A DNA stretch of 64,000 nucleotides from Brachypodium distachyon (GCF_000005505.3 NC_016135.3:4302001-4366000), one strand, 5' to 3'; shown: positions 11,587 through 22,800, counted from the first letter of the stretch. The notes: generated by a model not told the origin, from the letters alone. Program-made: numbers and translations.

Positions 11587-12698
11587 TTTGCTCTCCCTGC
11601 AAGTATGGCGCTTAGCGCCGTTTGAACAATCATATTTTGGATTAGCCCATTTAATCTTTCGACCCTTAATCAATTAAGTTTTTCGACATGTTCATTGGTC
11701 CTGGTGCCGTCTCAAGGAGAATGCGGCCGGGTCTCTATGATAGTGCACCCGTCGGCACAAGGCACGGATGGCATGCACTACCATAGAGTCTCCGCGGCAG
11801 CCCCTGCTCCTTGCGGTGGTGCCTTATGGAGGGGCGCGGCAAGGGCACTGCGGCACTGCATCCCGTCAGCGCTGGATGCACCCCCACAGTGCCTCCGCGG
11901 CGACCCTCGCCCAGCAACCACCCGCCTGAGGAGGCTTCGCTCTGAGCCGTTCCGTGGCTGGGCACGCCTCTTATAGGCGCGGGAGGGGGGTTTGCCACCG
12001 CGCGCGACGGACCTGCGCAGCACCCGTGGCAGCCCTCCCCGAAACGCGGTACAATCTCCGCCGTCATGCATACCAGGCAACTGCCGAACCCGTGGCGGCG
12101 CCCTCCCAAGTCAGAAGCCTCGGAGTGCGGTGAGCCTCTTGTGTTGCGGTCATCCCGCACCACAAGGCACCGGTGTATGGTGCGACCCATGTGTAGCCCA
12201 CGAGCATCATAGTGCACAAGATTCCACCCTTTCCTGCAGGTTAGATTCTTACCAGGCCCGAGGTGCTGCAAAATTTTCGAAATTCACGAAAATACACAAA
12301 GCAACACAGACAAACTCTTCCCGCCTCCCAGCCCCCAGGCACAAAGGGGTCGATGCCAAACTTAGATGTGAACATTTCATTTCCCAAGCGCAGCGACTGC
12401 GTGGTGCATGTTGCGGGGAGGCCGGCAACGGCACGTCCAGTGCTGTGGGTTGCGGGGAGCTCTGCAACCGCATGTCCAGTGATGCACGTTGCGGGAGGCC
12501 CGGCAACTACATGCCCCGTGCCGGAACGATCCGGCAACGGGTTTATGCTTTCGAGGCTCCAACAGCCCCCTGCTCACAACCAAGTATGGAAATACACCTT
12601 CGTGCACTTAAAGTAGGAGACAGAAGAGGGAGGAACATGCGCATAAACAAGGCAAATTCAAAGCTCAGGAGCGAAACACTTATCTTTATTCACAATAA
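11587..12698. other. Spacer between convergent antisense ORF and pol of Gypsy B
   Basis: GC-rich and without a convincing coding region; the open frames here have no recognisable composition. It contains the minisatellite at 12404-12518. As in Gypsy A it separates two transcription units that run toward each other. Confidence 0.5.
12404..12518. repeat. Minisatellite, three units of 36-39 bp
   Basis: Three diverged units begin at about 12404, 12440 and 12479, each with a gttgcggg core followed by ggcaac and a tgtcca or tgcccc ending. They lie in the untranslated spacer of Gypsy B. Confidence 0.7.
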
Positions 12699-13723
12699 CT
12701 AGTGGTTTACACAAAGGGGCTGCCCGGCTACACTAGTTCGAGAGGTAAGCATCGGCGGCATCACCTGAGGGTAGAACTTGCGCAAGTGCTCAATATTCCA
12801 ACTATTGGGCACCGGCAAGCCGTCTTCGGTTTCTAGCCAGACAGCCCCCGGCCTGGTCACCTGCACTACCCGGAAGGGGCCCTCCCATTTCGGACTCAAC
12901 TTGTTCCCGGCCTTCGTTCCTTGTATCCGGTGCAGGACAAGGTCTCCGTTCTCGAGCCCCTGGGGACGGACTCGCCTGTCGTGATAACAACGGAGTCCCT
13001 GCTGGTAGCGCGCGGCTCGCACAGCAGCCCGGCATCGAAGCTCTTCGATGAAGTTTAGATCGTCGACCCTTTGCTCGTGTTGGCTGGTGTCGCCGTACGC
13101 ACGTACCCGGGGAGATCCATGCTTGAGCTCGAGGGGCAGCACTGCTTCTTCCCCGTAGACAAGGGTGAAAGGAGTTTCGCCCGTTGTCCGACTAGGTGTG
13201 GTCCGAATGGACCACAGCAGGGCTGGAGTTCTTCGACCTAGTGTTTCCCGTGGCCTTTGAGCTCGTCAAAGGTTCTCGTCTTGAGCCCCCACAGTACCTC
13301 TGCGTTGGCTCGCTCCGCCTGTCCGTTACTCCTCGGGTGAGCAACGGACGCGAAGCATAGCTTAGTGCCCATGTCTTCGCAATAGGCTTGAAACGCCGCG
13401 CTCGTGAACTGCATGCCGTTGTCGGTGATGATGCTGTTAGGCACACCAAACTGGCACACAATGCCTCTGAAGAACTTGATGGCCGCCTGGGCGGTCACCT
13501 TCCGCACTGGTTCCACCTCCACCCACTTGGAGTTGTCGATGGCCACGAACAAATATTCGTAACCGCCAACCGCCCTTGGTAGCTTGCCGACGATGTCAAG
13601 CCGCCAGACCGCGAACGGGGATGAGGACGGAATGACATGCAGGGCCTGCGCCGGCTGGTTGCTCTTTTTCGAATGGAACTGGCACGCTTTGCACATCCTT
13701 ACCAGCCGCTCCGCGTCAGCCAA
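12699..13723 (-). pseudogene. Gypsy B integrase
   Basis: Reading leftward: the zinc-binding tail (MCKACQFHSK), the core with WRLDIVGKLP (first Asp), ITDNGMQF (second Asp) and QAERANAEVLWG (Glu), so the DDE triad is present. The segment after VAID reads NSKWVE, about two residues shorter than the usual form. A frameshift lies near 13240, after which the C-terminal part (WEGPFRVVQVTRPGAVWLE ... LRKFYP) closes at 12699. Most similar in style to grass Gypsy integrases without a chromodomain; that is from family knowledge. Confidence 0.85.
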
Positions 13724-13732
13724 GGCCGTGGG

Positions 13733-15586
13733 CTAGTAGAAGCCGTGCCGAAACGCCTTGCCGGCTAAAGCCCGGGAGGCCACATGGTGTGAACATGTGC
13801 CTCGGTGTATGTCTTCAACCAGTGCACGCCCTTCATCCTGCGGCACGCAGATAAGCTTGACACTGTTTGCACGCCTGCGGTAGAGGTTCCCATCCACCCC
13901 AGTGTACATCTTGGCTTGCCGCGCTACTCGCTCCGCGGCGACGTCATCTTCCAGGAGAGCTTCCCCTTTCAAGTAGCAAGCGATTTCTTCCGCCCAGGGG
14001 GGAATCTCCCTGCCAACGCATGCCACTATATCAACAGCATGGACCCCCACTGCTGCAGGGGTTCTTTCGGGTGCCAGAGGGGTGTCCTCGGCAGCCGGCT
14101 GGGGGGCGACGGAAGGAGCCGCTTGCTTCTGACAAAACACCCCCACCGGAGGCTTCCGGCGCTCTGCTGCCATCTTGGCCAGCTCGTCAGCAGCGAAGTT
14201 ATCCTTCGCTTGACGTGCTCGAAGCGCAAACCTTCGAACTTTCGTTCTAGCTTGCGGACCTCCTCCATGTACGGCGCCATTTGAGGGCAGTCGTAGTCCT
14301 TGTTCACCTGGTTGATCACGAGCTCTTAATGCTTTTAGAGTTGGCGAAATGGAGGTTGAACTCAAACAACTCCATCCTCCATTCGGCCACTCTCCCGGTG
14401 GCTTCACGGTTGGTGAGGGCCCGCTCAAGGCAGAACTCGGACACCACCGTGACGCGGTGCGCCTGAAAGTAGTGGCGCAGCTTGCGGGACGCAAGGAGAA
14501 TCCCCACAAGGAGCTTCTGCACTTGCGGGTACCTCGTCCGCGCGTCGCGCAGCACCGTACTAACGAAGTACACCGGGTGCTGCACCAACCGCTTCCGCGG
14601 TGCTGAGGGTGCCGACTCGGGGGTGGTCCCCGGGTCCGAGGCGGTTGCCGAGGGCCGCTCCGCCCCCTGCCCCGCAGCCCCAGTTCCCGGGACATCTTCC
14701 TCCATCTCGGCAACCAGCACCGAGCTGACCACCTGGTCAGTCGCTGCTAAGTATAGCAGCAGTGGCTCGCCTGGCTTGGAGGCCACGAGGACGGCGACGA
14801 CCTCAGGTACTACTTGAGTTCCTGGAATGCCGCCTCGGCCTCGGGAGTCCAGTCGACTGGACCCTTCTTCTTCATCACCCTGAAGAAAGGCAAGGCACAG
14901 TCGCCAAGCCTGGAGATGAAACGTCCCAGCGCGGCAGCACAGCCGTTGAGGCGCTGGACATCCTTCACCTTGCGGGGGGCCTCCATCTTCTCGATGTCTT
15001 CTATCTTGGTCGGATTGGCCTGTATCCCCCTGTGTGAAACCAAGAAGCCCAGAAGCTGCCCGGAGTTGACACCGAAGGTGCACTTATCGGGGTTCAGCTT
15101 GAGATTGATCCTGCGGGGGTTGTCAAACGTCTCCCGCAGGTCATCAATCAGCGAGTTCCCACTCTTCGATTTGATGACGATGTCGTCCTTGTAGGCTTCC
15201 GCGTCGCGGCCTAGCTGGGGCCCCAAACATTCGCGCAAGGCGCGCTGAAATGTGGAGCCCGCGTTTTTCAACCAGAAAGGCATGCATGTATAACAATAAC
15301 AGCCAACCAGGGTGATAAACGCTGTCTTTTTCTCATCCTCAACCGCCATCTTGACTTGATGGTAGCCGGAGAAAGCATCCAGAAAACTCAGCAAGTCACA
15401 ACCAGCGGTAGAATCAACTATTTGATCGATACGAGGTACAGGGAAGAGATCCTTGGGGCATGCGCGATTAAGATCAGTAAAATCTACACACATGCGAAGC
15501 TTATTCCCTGCTTTAGGCACTACTATAGGGTTAGCCAGCCAAGTAATGATCAGTGAGACGATGAAGGGTATTACCCCTGAACCCAA
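13733..15586 (-). pseudogene. Gypsy B reverse transcriptase and RNase H
   Basis: The RT starts abruptly inside the fingers region (WLANPIVVPK), continues RMCVDFTDLNRACPKD and FSGYHQVKM, and has an altered active site AYKDDIVIKS where YVDD is expected. The connection and RNase H parts follow through shifted frames: TPEAEAAFQELK, YLAATDQVVSSVLV, HPVYFVSTVLRDARTRY, ATGRVAEWRMEL, then a second RNase H portion ending near 13733 with a stop just before the integrase. At least three frameshifts separate the parts. The first RT segment and the protease have been lost by a deletion near 15590. Confidence 0.82.
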
Positions 15587-15599
15587 CTGTCATGCTGGG

Positions 15600-17332
15600 T
15601 GATCGTCGGCGCTGAAGGTGGTCGGCACGTGCGACCACCTCAGCGGCTGTTGCGGCTCCGCATCCGGCAACAACGCGCACACGTCGCGGGTGAGGCACTT
15701 CACCGCGGCGTGTGATGAGAGAGCGTAAGCTCCGCCATGGATGCAGGCGACACCGTGAGGCTCCTGGAAGCCCGGCTCGACGCCGCCAGTACAGTCAGAC
15801 TCGCGCTGCTCCTCAGCGCGTGCCCTGTCACGTCCCCGGGGGGGGGGGCGTTCCCGCCCAACGCGGGGCTGACCGCGCCCCCCTTGGGGTTCATCCCTGC
15901 CGGCTCCGCCGCCGGCAGGCCTTGACCCCGCCCTGGGGTTGTTCGGGCAGTCTCGGGAGAGATGCCCGATGTCGCCACAGTTGAAGCAGGTGCCGGCGGC
16001 ACGGCGCTCCTCATGGCGCTGCTCCCGCCGCTACTTGATCCCCTGCAGAACACGGCAGTTCTGCGCGTCATGGGTGGAGTTGCTGTGGATGGGGCAGCGG
16101 GGCGCGTTGCCCTGCTTCCCGCCAGACCCGCCACCCGGCGAGGCCTTCTTCGCAGGCCTCGCAGCAGGAGCCCCCGAGTCCACAGCGAGAACTTGCTTCC
16201 CGCTGCGCTTACGGGAACCCTTCTTCTACGAGCCCTCGCCAGGGCTCGCGGCAGCCTTAGCTGCTACCTCGGGCGCTAGGCGCCCTTCCTCGGCCATGGC
16301 GCATTTGTGCGCCAGGGCGTACAAGTCCTGCGTCGTCCGGATCCAGTGCCTGCTCAGCTTCTCGCGCATCTTGGGATCGCGGACATTGAGGGCGAAGGTG
16401 TTGATGATGGCGGCCACCTCCGCCTCTGGATGGAATAGGGGAGGTTGGAGAAGCGGTTGACAAAGGCCCGCAACGTCTCTCCCGGCTTCTGCACGATAGT
16501 GTGCAGCTCAACCATGGTTCCCGGGCGCTTATAGCCGCCCTGGAACGCCCTCACGAACTGCTCGCGCAGGTCTACCCAAGTGGCGATGGACCCGGCGGGC
16601 AGGTTGAGCAGCCAGGTTCGCGCTGATCCTTTCAGGACCATCAGGAACCAGTTTGCCCTGACCTTGTCATCGGCGCCGATGGCATGCATGCCCAACGTGT
16701 TGGTCATGAGGAAATCCTTGGGGTTGGCGGTCTCGTCGTACGTACCGAACACGGGCGCTCGGAACTTACGGGGCCACGTCACCCCCCGCAGCTCGCGCGT
16801 GAACGTGGTGCAACCGTCCTCGGGGCCCAGGGGAGCGTCTTCCTGCTCCTGTGGGCGCCTGCGCCGACGCTCCAAGCGCTGATGCAAATCCTCCTGCTGG
16901 CGGGCATTCAAAATGCTGCGCAAATCGCCCCCCGGAACGGTGGGCGACGGGGGGCGATGAGTTCGAGGACCCCTCCGGGCCCCCGTCTCCTTGGCCTCCC
17001 TGCGGAGGGGGAGGGTTCTCCCCCTGTTGCGAGGTGGGTGGCGTGTCCCCGCGCTCCGGGTTCTGCCTGTGGCCGGAGCCTACCGGGGCGCCCTCGCCTT
17101 GCGGCTGCTGGGCAGCCAGGGCGAGACGCGTTTCCAACTCCTCGCCCCACGTCTCGTGCGCCGGCGTGCCCTGCGTGGCGATGATGGCTTCCGCCGGGGT
17201 TCCTGCTTGGGGCAGCCGGTTTCCTGAGCGCGCTGCTTCCCGCTCTTGCCCCATGCTTGAGGCAGGGGCATGCGCCCGGGAACCCCCTGTCTTGGCAAGT
17301 CGATCCCCGGGAAGCGCCCGGGCCCAATGCAC
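15600..17332 (-). pseudogene. Gypsy B gag with CCHC knuckle
   Basis: The N-terminal part is Gln/Gly/Pro-rich and low-complexity (17332 to about 16950). The capsid-like retrotransposon gag region follows (FRAPVFGTYDETANPKDF, SARTWLLNLPAGSI, FVRAFQGGYKRPG). A zinc knuckle of the form C-x2-C-x4-H-x4-C (CFNCGDIGHLSRDC) lies at about 15940-15985. Frame changes occur near 16900 and 16440. The stretch ending PLRWSHVPTTFSADDHP near 15600 normally precedes the protease, but no DGGSS motif follows. Confidence 0.8.
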
Positions 17333-17530
17333 CCAGGAACCTCCCCCGGGAAGCAGCTTCCCGGGTGGCGCCCAGGCGGGAATATTCCCCGAAGCCCCGC
17401 TAGCCCCTTCTGGGCTGGTAGCTTGCCGGGCTGCTCATAGGCGCTGCCCGGGACGAAACCTTCCTGGGAACTCGGGAATGGGGCCCACGCATCATGCGGC
17501 GGTGGTACCCCGGGTGCCACTGGTGCAACA
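17333..17530 (-). other. Truncated 5' end of Gypsy B (possible U3 remnant)
   Basis: On the minus strand the element begins TGTTGCACCAGTGG and continues in sequence rich in cccggg and cttcccggg words, like the U3 of the solo LTR at 34637. There is no TATA box, R-U5 or primer site before gag. I infer an original U3 start joined by deletion to the gag leader; it could instead be entirely gag leader. Confidence 0.4.
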
Positions 17531-17535
17531 ATCCG
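17531..17535. repeat. Target-site duplication (atccg) of Gypsy B, right copy
   Basis: Matches 7267-7271 exactly; the Gypsy A RNase H linker ends here and resumes at 7271. Confidence 0.9.
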
Positions 17536-19234
17536 TTCTCGCGGTGAGCTCCAGCGAGAAGGGAGCCAGTTCCGTTGCCCATTTGGCGATTCTCCCGGTG
17601 GCCTCCTTGTTGCCGAAGACTTCTTTGAGTGGGAACACCGTCGGCACCATGATGGTGTGGCCCATGAAGTAATGACGGAGCTTTCGAGAGGCCACGAGAA
17701 GGGCGTATGCGATCTTTTCTATCGGAGTGTACCGATCCTTTGCTCCTCCCAAAGCTTCGCTCACGTAGTACACCGGGCGTTGCGACCCATCTTCTTCCTT
17801 CACGAGGTCTGCGCTCACGGCGACCGGAGTTGCGGTGAGGTACAGGAGTAAAGGTTCTCCCTGCTTCAGGCTCGTGAGGAGTGGAGGAGTCGACAAACAG
17901 GTTTTGAGTTCCTCGAAGGCCCTTTGAGCTTCGTCGGTCCAGTCAAAGTTGTTAAGGCCCTTCAGGACTTTGAAAAAGGGAAGAACCTTCTCGGCTGATC
18001 GGGCGACGAATCGTCCTAATGCCGCCATCCTCCCTGCTAGGCGCTGCACGTCTTTGACGGAGCGAGGGGGCTCCATCTCTAGGATGGCCCGGATTTTTTC
18101 TGGGTTGGCCTCAATCCCCTGTTGGGAGACGAGGAAAGCCAAGAGTTTTCCTCCTCGAACTACGAATGCGCACTTCTAAGGATTGAGCTTCACGCCACAT
18201 TTGCGGAGGTTGTTGAAGGTTTCTTGCAAGTCTTCAGGATGGGTATTCGCCACTTAGCTTTTGATGACGGCGTCATCAACGTAGACTTCGCCGTTTCTCC
18301 CCAATTATTCTTTGAGGATGAGGCTGACGAGATGTTGGAATGTCACACCGGCGTTCCTCAAACCAAAGGCAATCTGCGATAGCAGAAGGTGCGAATGGGA
18401 GTGATAAAGCTGGTCTTCTCCTCGTCTTCCTTGGCCATGTGGACTTGGTGATACCCCGAATAGGTGTCCAAGAAGCTCAACCTTTCGCATCCCGCCATGG
18501 AGTCGACTAGCTGGTCGATCCGCGGGAGAGGGTAGTCGTCCTTGGGACACGCCTTGTTCAAGTCGGTGAAGTCGACACACATCCACCACTTGCCGTTGAC
18601 TTTTTTCACCAAGCCCGGATTGGCCAACCACTCGGGGTGCCAAACTTCTCGGATGAGTCCGGCCTTGGAGAGCTTCACAATTTCTTGCTTGATGACCTCG
18701 CTCCGTGGAGAGTTTTTGGAGTTTTTTCTTCACGGGCGCTTTGTCGGGCCTTACAGCGAGTCGATGTTCCATGACGTCGCGTAAGACTCCTCCCATGTTG
18801 GAGGGAGACCAAGTGAAAAGGTCGGAGTTATCCCGGAGTAGGTCGATGAGCTTCTTCTCGAGTTTGATCGAGAGGTCGGCCCCGATCTTCACGACGCGCG
18901 TGGCGTCATTGCCGGAGATGCGTATCTCCTTAAGCTCTCCCTCAGGAAGGGGCATAGGGATGTAGCGCTCTGGGTGATCGGTCTTGGACTCCCCTGTTCC
19001 CGAGAGCACGTGGACACTTTTGGATGCTTCTCCCTTCTCGGCCCACTTAGTCTCATGGCGATATAGCGTCTTCCTATCGGAGGATTGCTCACCACGGACC
19101 GTGATCATGCCTTTTGGGCCTAGAATCTTCATGCATAGGAAGTTGTGGTGGACGGCAGCGCAGAGGCGGTTCAAGGTCGTTCTGCCAAGGATGGCGTTGA
19201 AAGAGACCTCCATGTCCACCACGTCAAAGCGCAC
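17536..19234 (-). pseudogene. Gypsy A pol, 5' half: reverse transcriptase and connection
   Basis: The frame near 19234 (DMEVSFNAILGRTTLN) is the protease-RT linker. RT proper shows CVDFTDLNKACPKDDYPLP, DTYSGYHQVHM and an intact YVDD at about 18275, followed within a few codons by a stop. The connection domain (FLVSQQGIEANPEKI, DWTDEAQRAFEELK) and the first RNase H-like segment (YFMGHTIMV ... GRIAKWATELAPF) run to the insertion point at 17531. Frameshifts lie near 18680 and 18350. The rest of the protein is at 5409-7271. Confidence 0.86.
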
Positions 19235-19333
19235 GAGCTCGGTCCGGTGATTAGTGGCATCTCCGAAAGTCGTGAGGAGCTCAATTTGGTCGAGCAGCTG
19301 GATGGACTTGCCTGGGACGAAACTGGTTAGGGG

Positions 19334-19786
19334 TTAAAGCGACGGTTGCAAGGAACCGTTCTTGTATCCTCCTTGTGGCTTCATCAGCTTCTTTAGCGTG
19401 CTAAGGTACAAGATGTCGGCGGAGCTTCCGCCATCCATGAGTATTTTCTTGAGCTTGCAATTTGAGACGATGGCCGTCATGAAGAGGGCGTCGTCGTGTG
19501 GCAAGCGTATCCCCTTAGCGTCTTCTTCGGTGAAGGAAATGGGTACACTCGCCCATTTGGGTGGTGGCGTTGGGGTGAAGGTTCCAACGACGTTGACTTC
19601 GCACGCGTACTCCTTGCGTTGCCTCTTTGACCCTTGGCCTGTGGCGGAGCCCCCGAGTATCACCCCGACATGGTGAGCGGGTTTTTGAAACGGGAGGTTC
19701 GCTTCCTTGGGCGCAGGATCGGCAAGGAGGACGTTGGCGGGGCGCGGAGCCTCGGGCGCCTTCTCGTCCCTGCGCCGGGCTTGCAT
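19334..19786 (-). pseudogene. Gypsy A aspartic protease
   Basis: The active-site region reads LMDGGSSADILYL at about 19390-19440, close to the plant Gypsy consensus with Asp present. It is preceded by NCKLKKI and by ISFTEEDAKGIRLPHDDALF, which is typical of the region upstream of the protease in Tat-type elements. A stop at 19334 separates it from RT. Confidence 0.75.
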
Positions 19787-21450
19787 TCGTGCTTGGAACT
19801 CTTCACGAGCTGCGATGAGGGTATTACACTCTTCTATGCTGTGGCTCGCTGAGTTGTGGATGAGGCATCTTCTGGCGCCTCCCTCGACGGTGCAAGGAGG
19901 CTTCTTGGGCTGCCAAGTCTTTTGGGACGAGGTTTGCCCTTCGACGGCGAAGATATTTCAGGCTTGATCGCCGGGCGCCTTCTTCCCCCGCCTCCTCTTC
20001 CTTTTGGAAGATGGTGCAGATGCCTGGAGCTGATCTGATGAGGGAGTCCCTTCAGGCGCGCCGCGTGGCGTGTCCTTCTTGGTGATGTCTCCATCTTCGC
20101 CCCGAGCGTATTCTTGCAAGATTCGGTAGAGCTCTTCGGTCATCTTTGGAGGGTTGCGACTTAGAGCGCGATTCACTTCTCCTTGGAGAAGGTCCTGCAT
20201 GCAAGCGTCGATCACGGTCGTCAACGATGAGTTGGCGATTTGGCTTCGGACCTTCGGAGAGACTCTTCTGGCCTTTGTTTCACGGCGTAAAGCTCGTGAG
20301 CTTGCACGGGTTCTTTGAAATTTCCCTGGAAGTTGGTGATGAAGACCTCTTGGAGGCGCTCCCACGAATGCACAGAATTTTTTCGCAGGTTATAGAACCA
20401 AGTTTGCGCCATCCCGGTGAGCACGAGCGGAAAAAGGTTGCACATCTCAATGGGGCCTCCACCCGTCGCTCGTATGGTGGTGGAGTAGACGTCCAGGAAT
20501 TGAAGAGGGTTGGACTCTCCGTCGTATGGCCGTATCGTCGGCGGCTTGAACCTTGGCGGGAAAACCGCATCTTGGATCTCCCGCGTGAGCGCGTTACAAG
20601 ATGGTCAGCCCTTCTGGTTTCTCCAACGACGAGATACTCCTTCGTCGAGGTCGCTCTCATCGCTAGAAGGATCACTCGAAGAGTGATCTCGGCGTCTTCT
20701 TGGAGGGTCGGAGCGTCGACGAGGATTTCATTCACCGCCGGCGAGGGCTCCGGACTCCGCCACATGCTCGTTTCCGTGCACGCTGGGATCTCGTTCTCCG
20801 CAGGGCACATCTTGAGGCGGAACTTGGTTGCCACCTTGTTCGGCCCCGGCGGGGGGAGCAAGGGACGCTTGCGAGGCGCTTCCAAAGCGAGGTTGGTTCG
20901 GAGCGTGTGCGACTTGGAGAGCACCGTGCAGCGGAAGTCCCCAATATGGGTGGTACCAAGGAGCTCCATGGGCGATCGCGGCGAGCGTGAATGGAGGTAG
21001 TCCCGGGTTGGAGGGGTCATAAGCCGGGACTCCTTGGTTTTCCGACACGGATCCCCCTGACGCCACATTGTTTCCCCTTGTAGGCTCCGAGGGCAAGGTT
21101 ACTACCGGTTGCAGGGGAGGCGGTGCGAAGCCCATTGAACGAGGCATACCGAGTTCTGCGTCCCTTGCGGGGGAGGTAACTGCGGGTAGCTCGCTGATCC
21201 TTGCCACCACGTCGGGCAGGACCGAAGGACCGCCTACGATGGTTCCGAGTGCTTTGGCTCCTTCGGGGACGGCAGGGAGCGGGGGTGCGGCCACGACTTC
21301 CGTCGTAGCGCCCATGCTTGCGGTGACGTCCGGATTGGTGAGAATTTCTCCTTCCTCGGGAGCCCCCAAGGCGTTTGCTTTCTTCGTTTGTAACCGTGTA
21401 GATTTCTCGGCAAGTTGGGCACCCGATGAAGTAGACTTTGTCGGTGCCAT
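19787..21450 (-). pseudogene. Gypsy A gag
   Basis: The start is the ATG at 21450 (MAPTKSTSSGAQ), 40 bp after the primer site. The N-terminal third is Pro/Ala/Gly-rich. The retrotransposon gag core is clear at 20445-20250 (LTGMAQTWFYNLRKNSVHSW, FQGNFKEPVQAHELY), preceded by frameshifts near 20730 and 20460 and followed by another near 20250. Coding resumes with SSLTTVIDACMQDLLQGEVN and a Lys/Arg-rich tail. No intact zinc knuckle was identified. Confidence 0.78.
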
Positions 21451-21472
21451 CAAATCTTCAATTGTGGCGAGG

Positions 21473-21493
21473 GTTCCCCACGGTCGGCGCAAT
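21473..21493 (-). other. Primer binding site of Gypsy A
   Basis: Immediately inside the LTR the minus strand reads ttgcgccgaccgtgggga, close to the tggcgcc type complementary to the 3' end of tRNA-Asp used by Tat-like Gypsy elements. One base differs in the core, and the tRNA identity is inferred. Confidence 0.5.
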
Positions 21494-22324
21494 TGTTGTT
21501 GTTCTAGAAAACAACAGGAGTATGGGGTGCCAATGCTCGATGGCTCAGGTGCGAGAATAGTATGTAGGGTGTGTACGCTAGCCTTATAGCGAAGGTCGCC
21601 GTACACTTGGAAAAGTTTGACACGTTGATATTTTTTGAATAGGTTTTAGTCAACCCTGCGGGCACGACTTAGTCCTATGTTAGGAGAGTCTTCGAGGGGG
21701 TCGTTAGCCGGGTGTTTGGGCCGAAGTCGTCTTCCCAAATCACCTATGGCGAGAGATCTCTAGGGACCGCTTCAGACTTGGGCCGAACTTGTCTTCCCAA
21801 GTAGCGAGGTTGGGATACCCTTGAGACTCTAACCCGATCCCTCGACTTCGAGTCGAGGTCATACTAGACAGTCGGGAACCTCGAAACTAGGCTTCCTAAG
21901 TCGCGTCCCTGAGGTCGAGTTGAGACTAGGCTCGACCCAAGCACTTGAGAGCGGGCTCCTTAGGTTACTCTAGCTCTCTCCCATTTGATCCTATTCCAAT
22001 GGAGAGTGAATGATACATGCCCTCATGAGGGGGTATTTATAGCCTAGGGGTACATGACAAAATACCATGGCTACCATTGAGGGAGAGGGAAGCGAGGGCA
22101 AAGTGGTAAACTCATCCCCACACCTTTCTTGGCCCCTACTCTAACTCTTCTTCTCCTTTGACCATGGCATGGGAGGCTTGACCCTTTTGACTCCTTTGAC
22201 CAGCGCCTAGTTGGCATGGGTATGCCTTGTTGGCGTTTTGACCGGTCTTTGGGATTTGTTGACTTGATCGCCGCCACGTAGGATTACGGCCTGACCCATG
22301 TAAGGATTTTACTATATTACAACA
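21494..22324 (-). repeat. 5' LTR of Gypsy A (831 bp)
   Basis: In minus orientation it begins TGTTGTAATATAG and ends with AACAACA, giving TGTTGT...ACAACA termini. A TATA box (gctataaatacccc on the minus strand, about 22029-22043) lies in the expected place, and the primer site follows directly. The opposite LTR is outside the window, so the target duplication cannot be checked. Confidence 0.8.
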
Positions 22325-22493
22325 CATATCACACCCGGTTTCATTACATACGAGGATGGGTGGAAGAAGCCAAGCTTGATGTTGATTATATCAGTACAAA
22401 TGAGCAGTTGGAAGAGTGAAATTTCAGGAGATGAGGAAGAAGATCGGCGTCGATGTTATCAAGTAGAAGTTCGTTTTGATCTTAGGAGGAGAA
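22325..22493 (+). pseudogene. C-terminal end of a Copia pol (RNase H), host of Gypsy A
   Basis: The frame 22339-22419 reads FHYIRGWVEEAKLD then DYISTNEQLEE before a stop, matching the end of Copia RNase H (the KHI-x-x-x-x-HFIR and I-x-T-x-x-Q-x-AD-x-x-TK region). A purine tract cttaggaggagaa (22481-22493) follows. The Gypsy A LTR abuts it on the left, so Gypsy A inserted into this pol. Confidence 0.65.
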
Positions 22494-22800
22494 TGTAAGC
22501 TTAAGATGCAATCCGAATAGAATTAGTTTTCTGGTTGAAGTAGTAGTCCTAGTCGTATTCAGTTTCGGTGTTGAGTCGGTTTTGTCCTGGCCATGTATAA
22601 AATTATGTGTATACGGTCCCTGTAAGCTGTAACTCTTAACCCCAGAAAAAAAGAGAAAGGAAAGGCTCGACACGAGCCTTTGGCTATCCACAAACTCCAA
22701 TCTGTTTTCCCGTGCGTGTGTGGCTTGACGTGAGTACTGCTCTGCTTTGCTAATCGATTTGCATAGCGTTGCTGCTGTACGTGCACGTCTGGCCGTAATC
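22494..22800 (+). repeat. 3' LTR of the host Copia (right border unclear)
   Basis: It starts TGTAAGC right after the polypurine tract. It contains LTR-like text such as gtaactcttaacc and gaaaggctcgacacgagcc, which resembles the small LTR elements further right (gaaataaagaaaaggaggcacgacacgtgcc). The right end was not located. Confidence 0.5.

Larger units (their letters stand above)
7272..17530 (-). mobile_element. Gypsy LTR retrotransposon B nested in A, with rearranged ends
   Basis: The insertion begins TGTCG and ends CAACA and is flanked by perfect atccg duplications, so both termini are original. On the minus strand the coding order is gag (17332-15600), a truncated RT (15586-14810), RNase H and integrase (to 12699). 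On the plus strand beyond pol lies an extra ORF (8094-11586). Normal LTRs are absent: the left end is an R-U5 hairpin (7272-7984) with no U3, and the right end joins a U3-like start directly to gag leader without R, U5 or a primer site. Protease and the start of RT are deleted near 15590. It is a defective, non-autonomous copy that nevertheless integrated with a normal 5-bp duplication, or was rearranged afterward. Confidence 0.85.
1..22324 (-). mobile_element. Gypsy LTR retrotransposon A (left end outside window)
   Basis: The coding order read on the minus strand is 5' LTR (21494-22324), primer site, gag (21450-19787), protease, reverse transcriptase, then after a 10.3-kb insertion RNase H and integrase (7271-5409), which is the Gypsy order. 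Beyond pol lies an oppositely oriented ORF (1623-4278). The 3' LTR is not in the window. The open frames are broken by stops and frameshifts, for example a stop soon after the YVDD of RT and a stop replacing the Gln of the conserved tether-RNase H linker next to the insertion. The element is inserted in a plus-strand Copia element, of which 22325-22800 remains. The layout is directly seen; assignment to the Tat/RIRE2-like lineage is inferred from the extra antisense ORF and the Asp-type primer site. Confidence 0.88.

Noticed and set aside
10759..11673. 304-codon minus-strand frame
   Set aside because: Shadow of the plus-strand coiled coil; Leu-rich text comes from reverse reading of Glu/Lys/Ala codons.
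16851..17672. 273-codon plus-strand frame across the right border of Gypsy B
   Set aside because: Crosses a proven insertion border and is opposite to gag, so it is not a gene.
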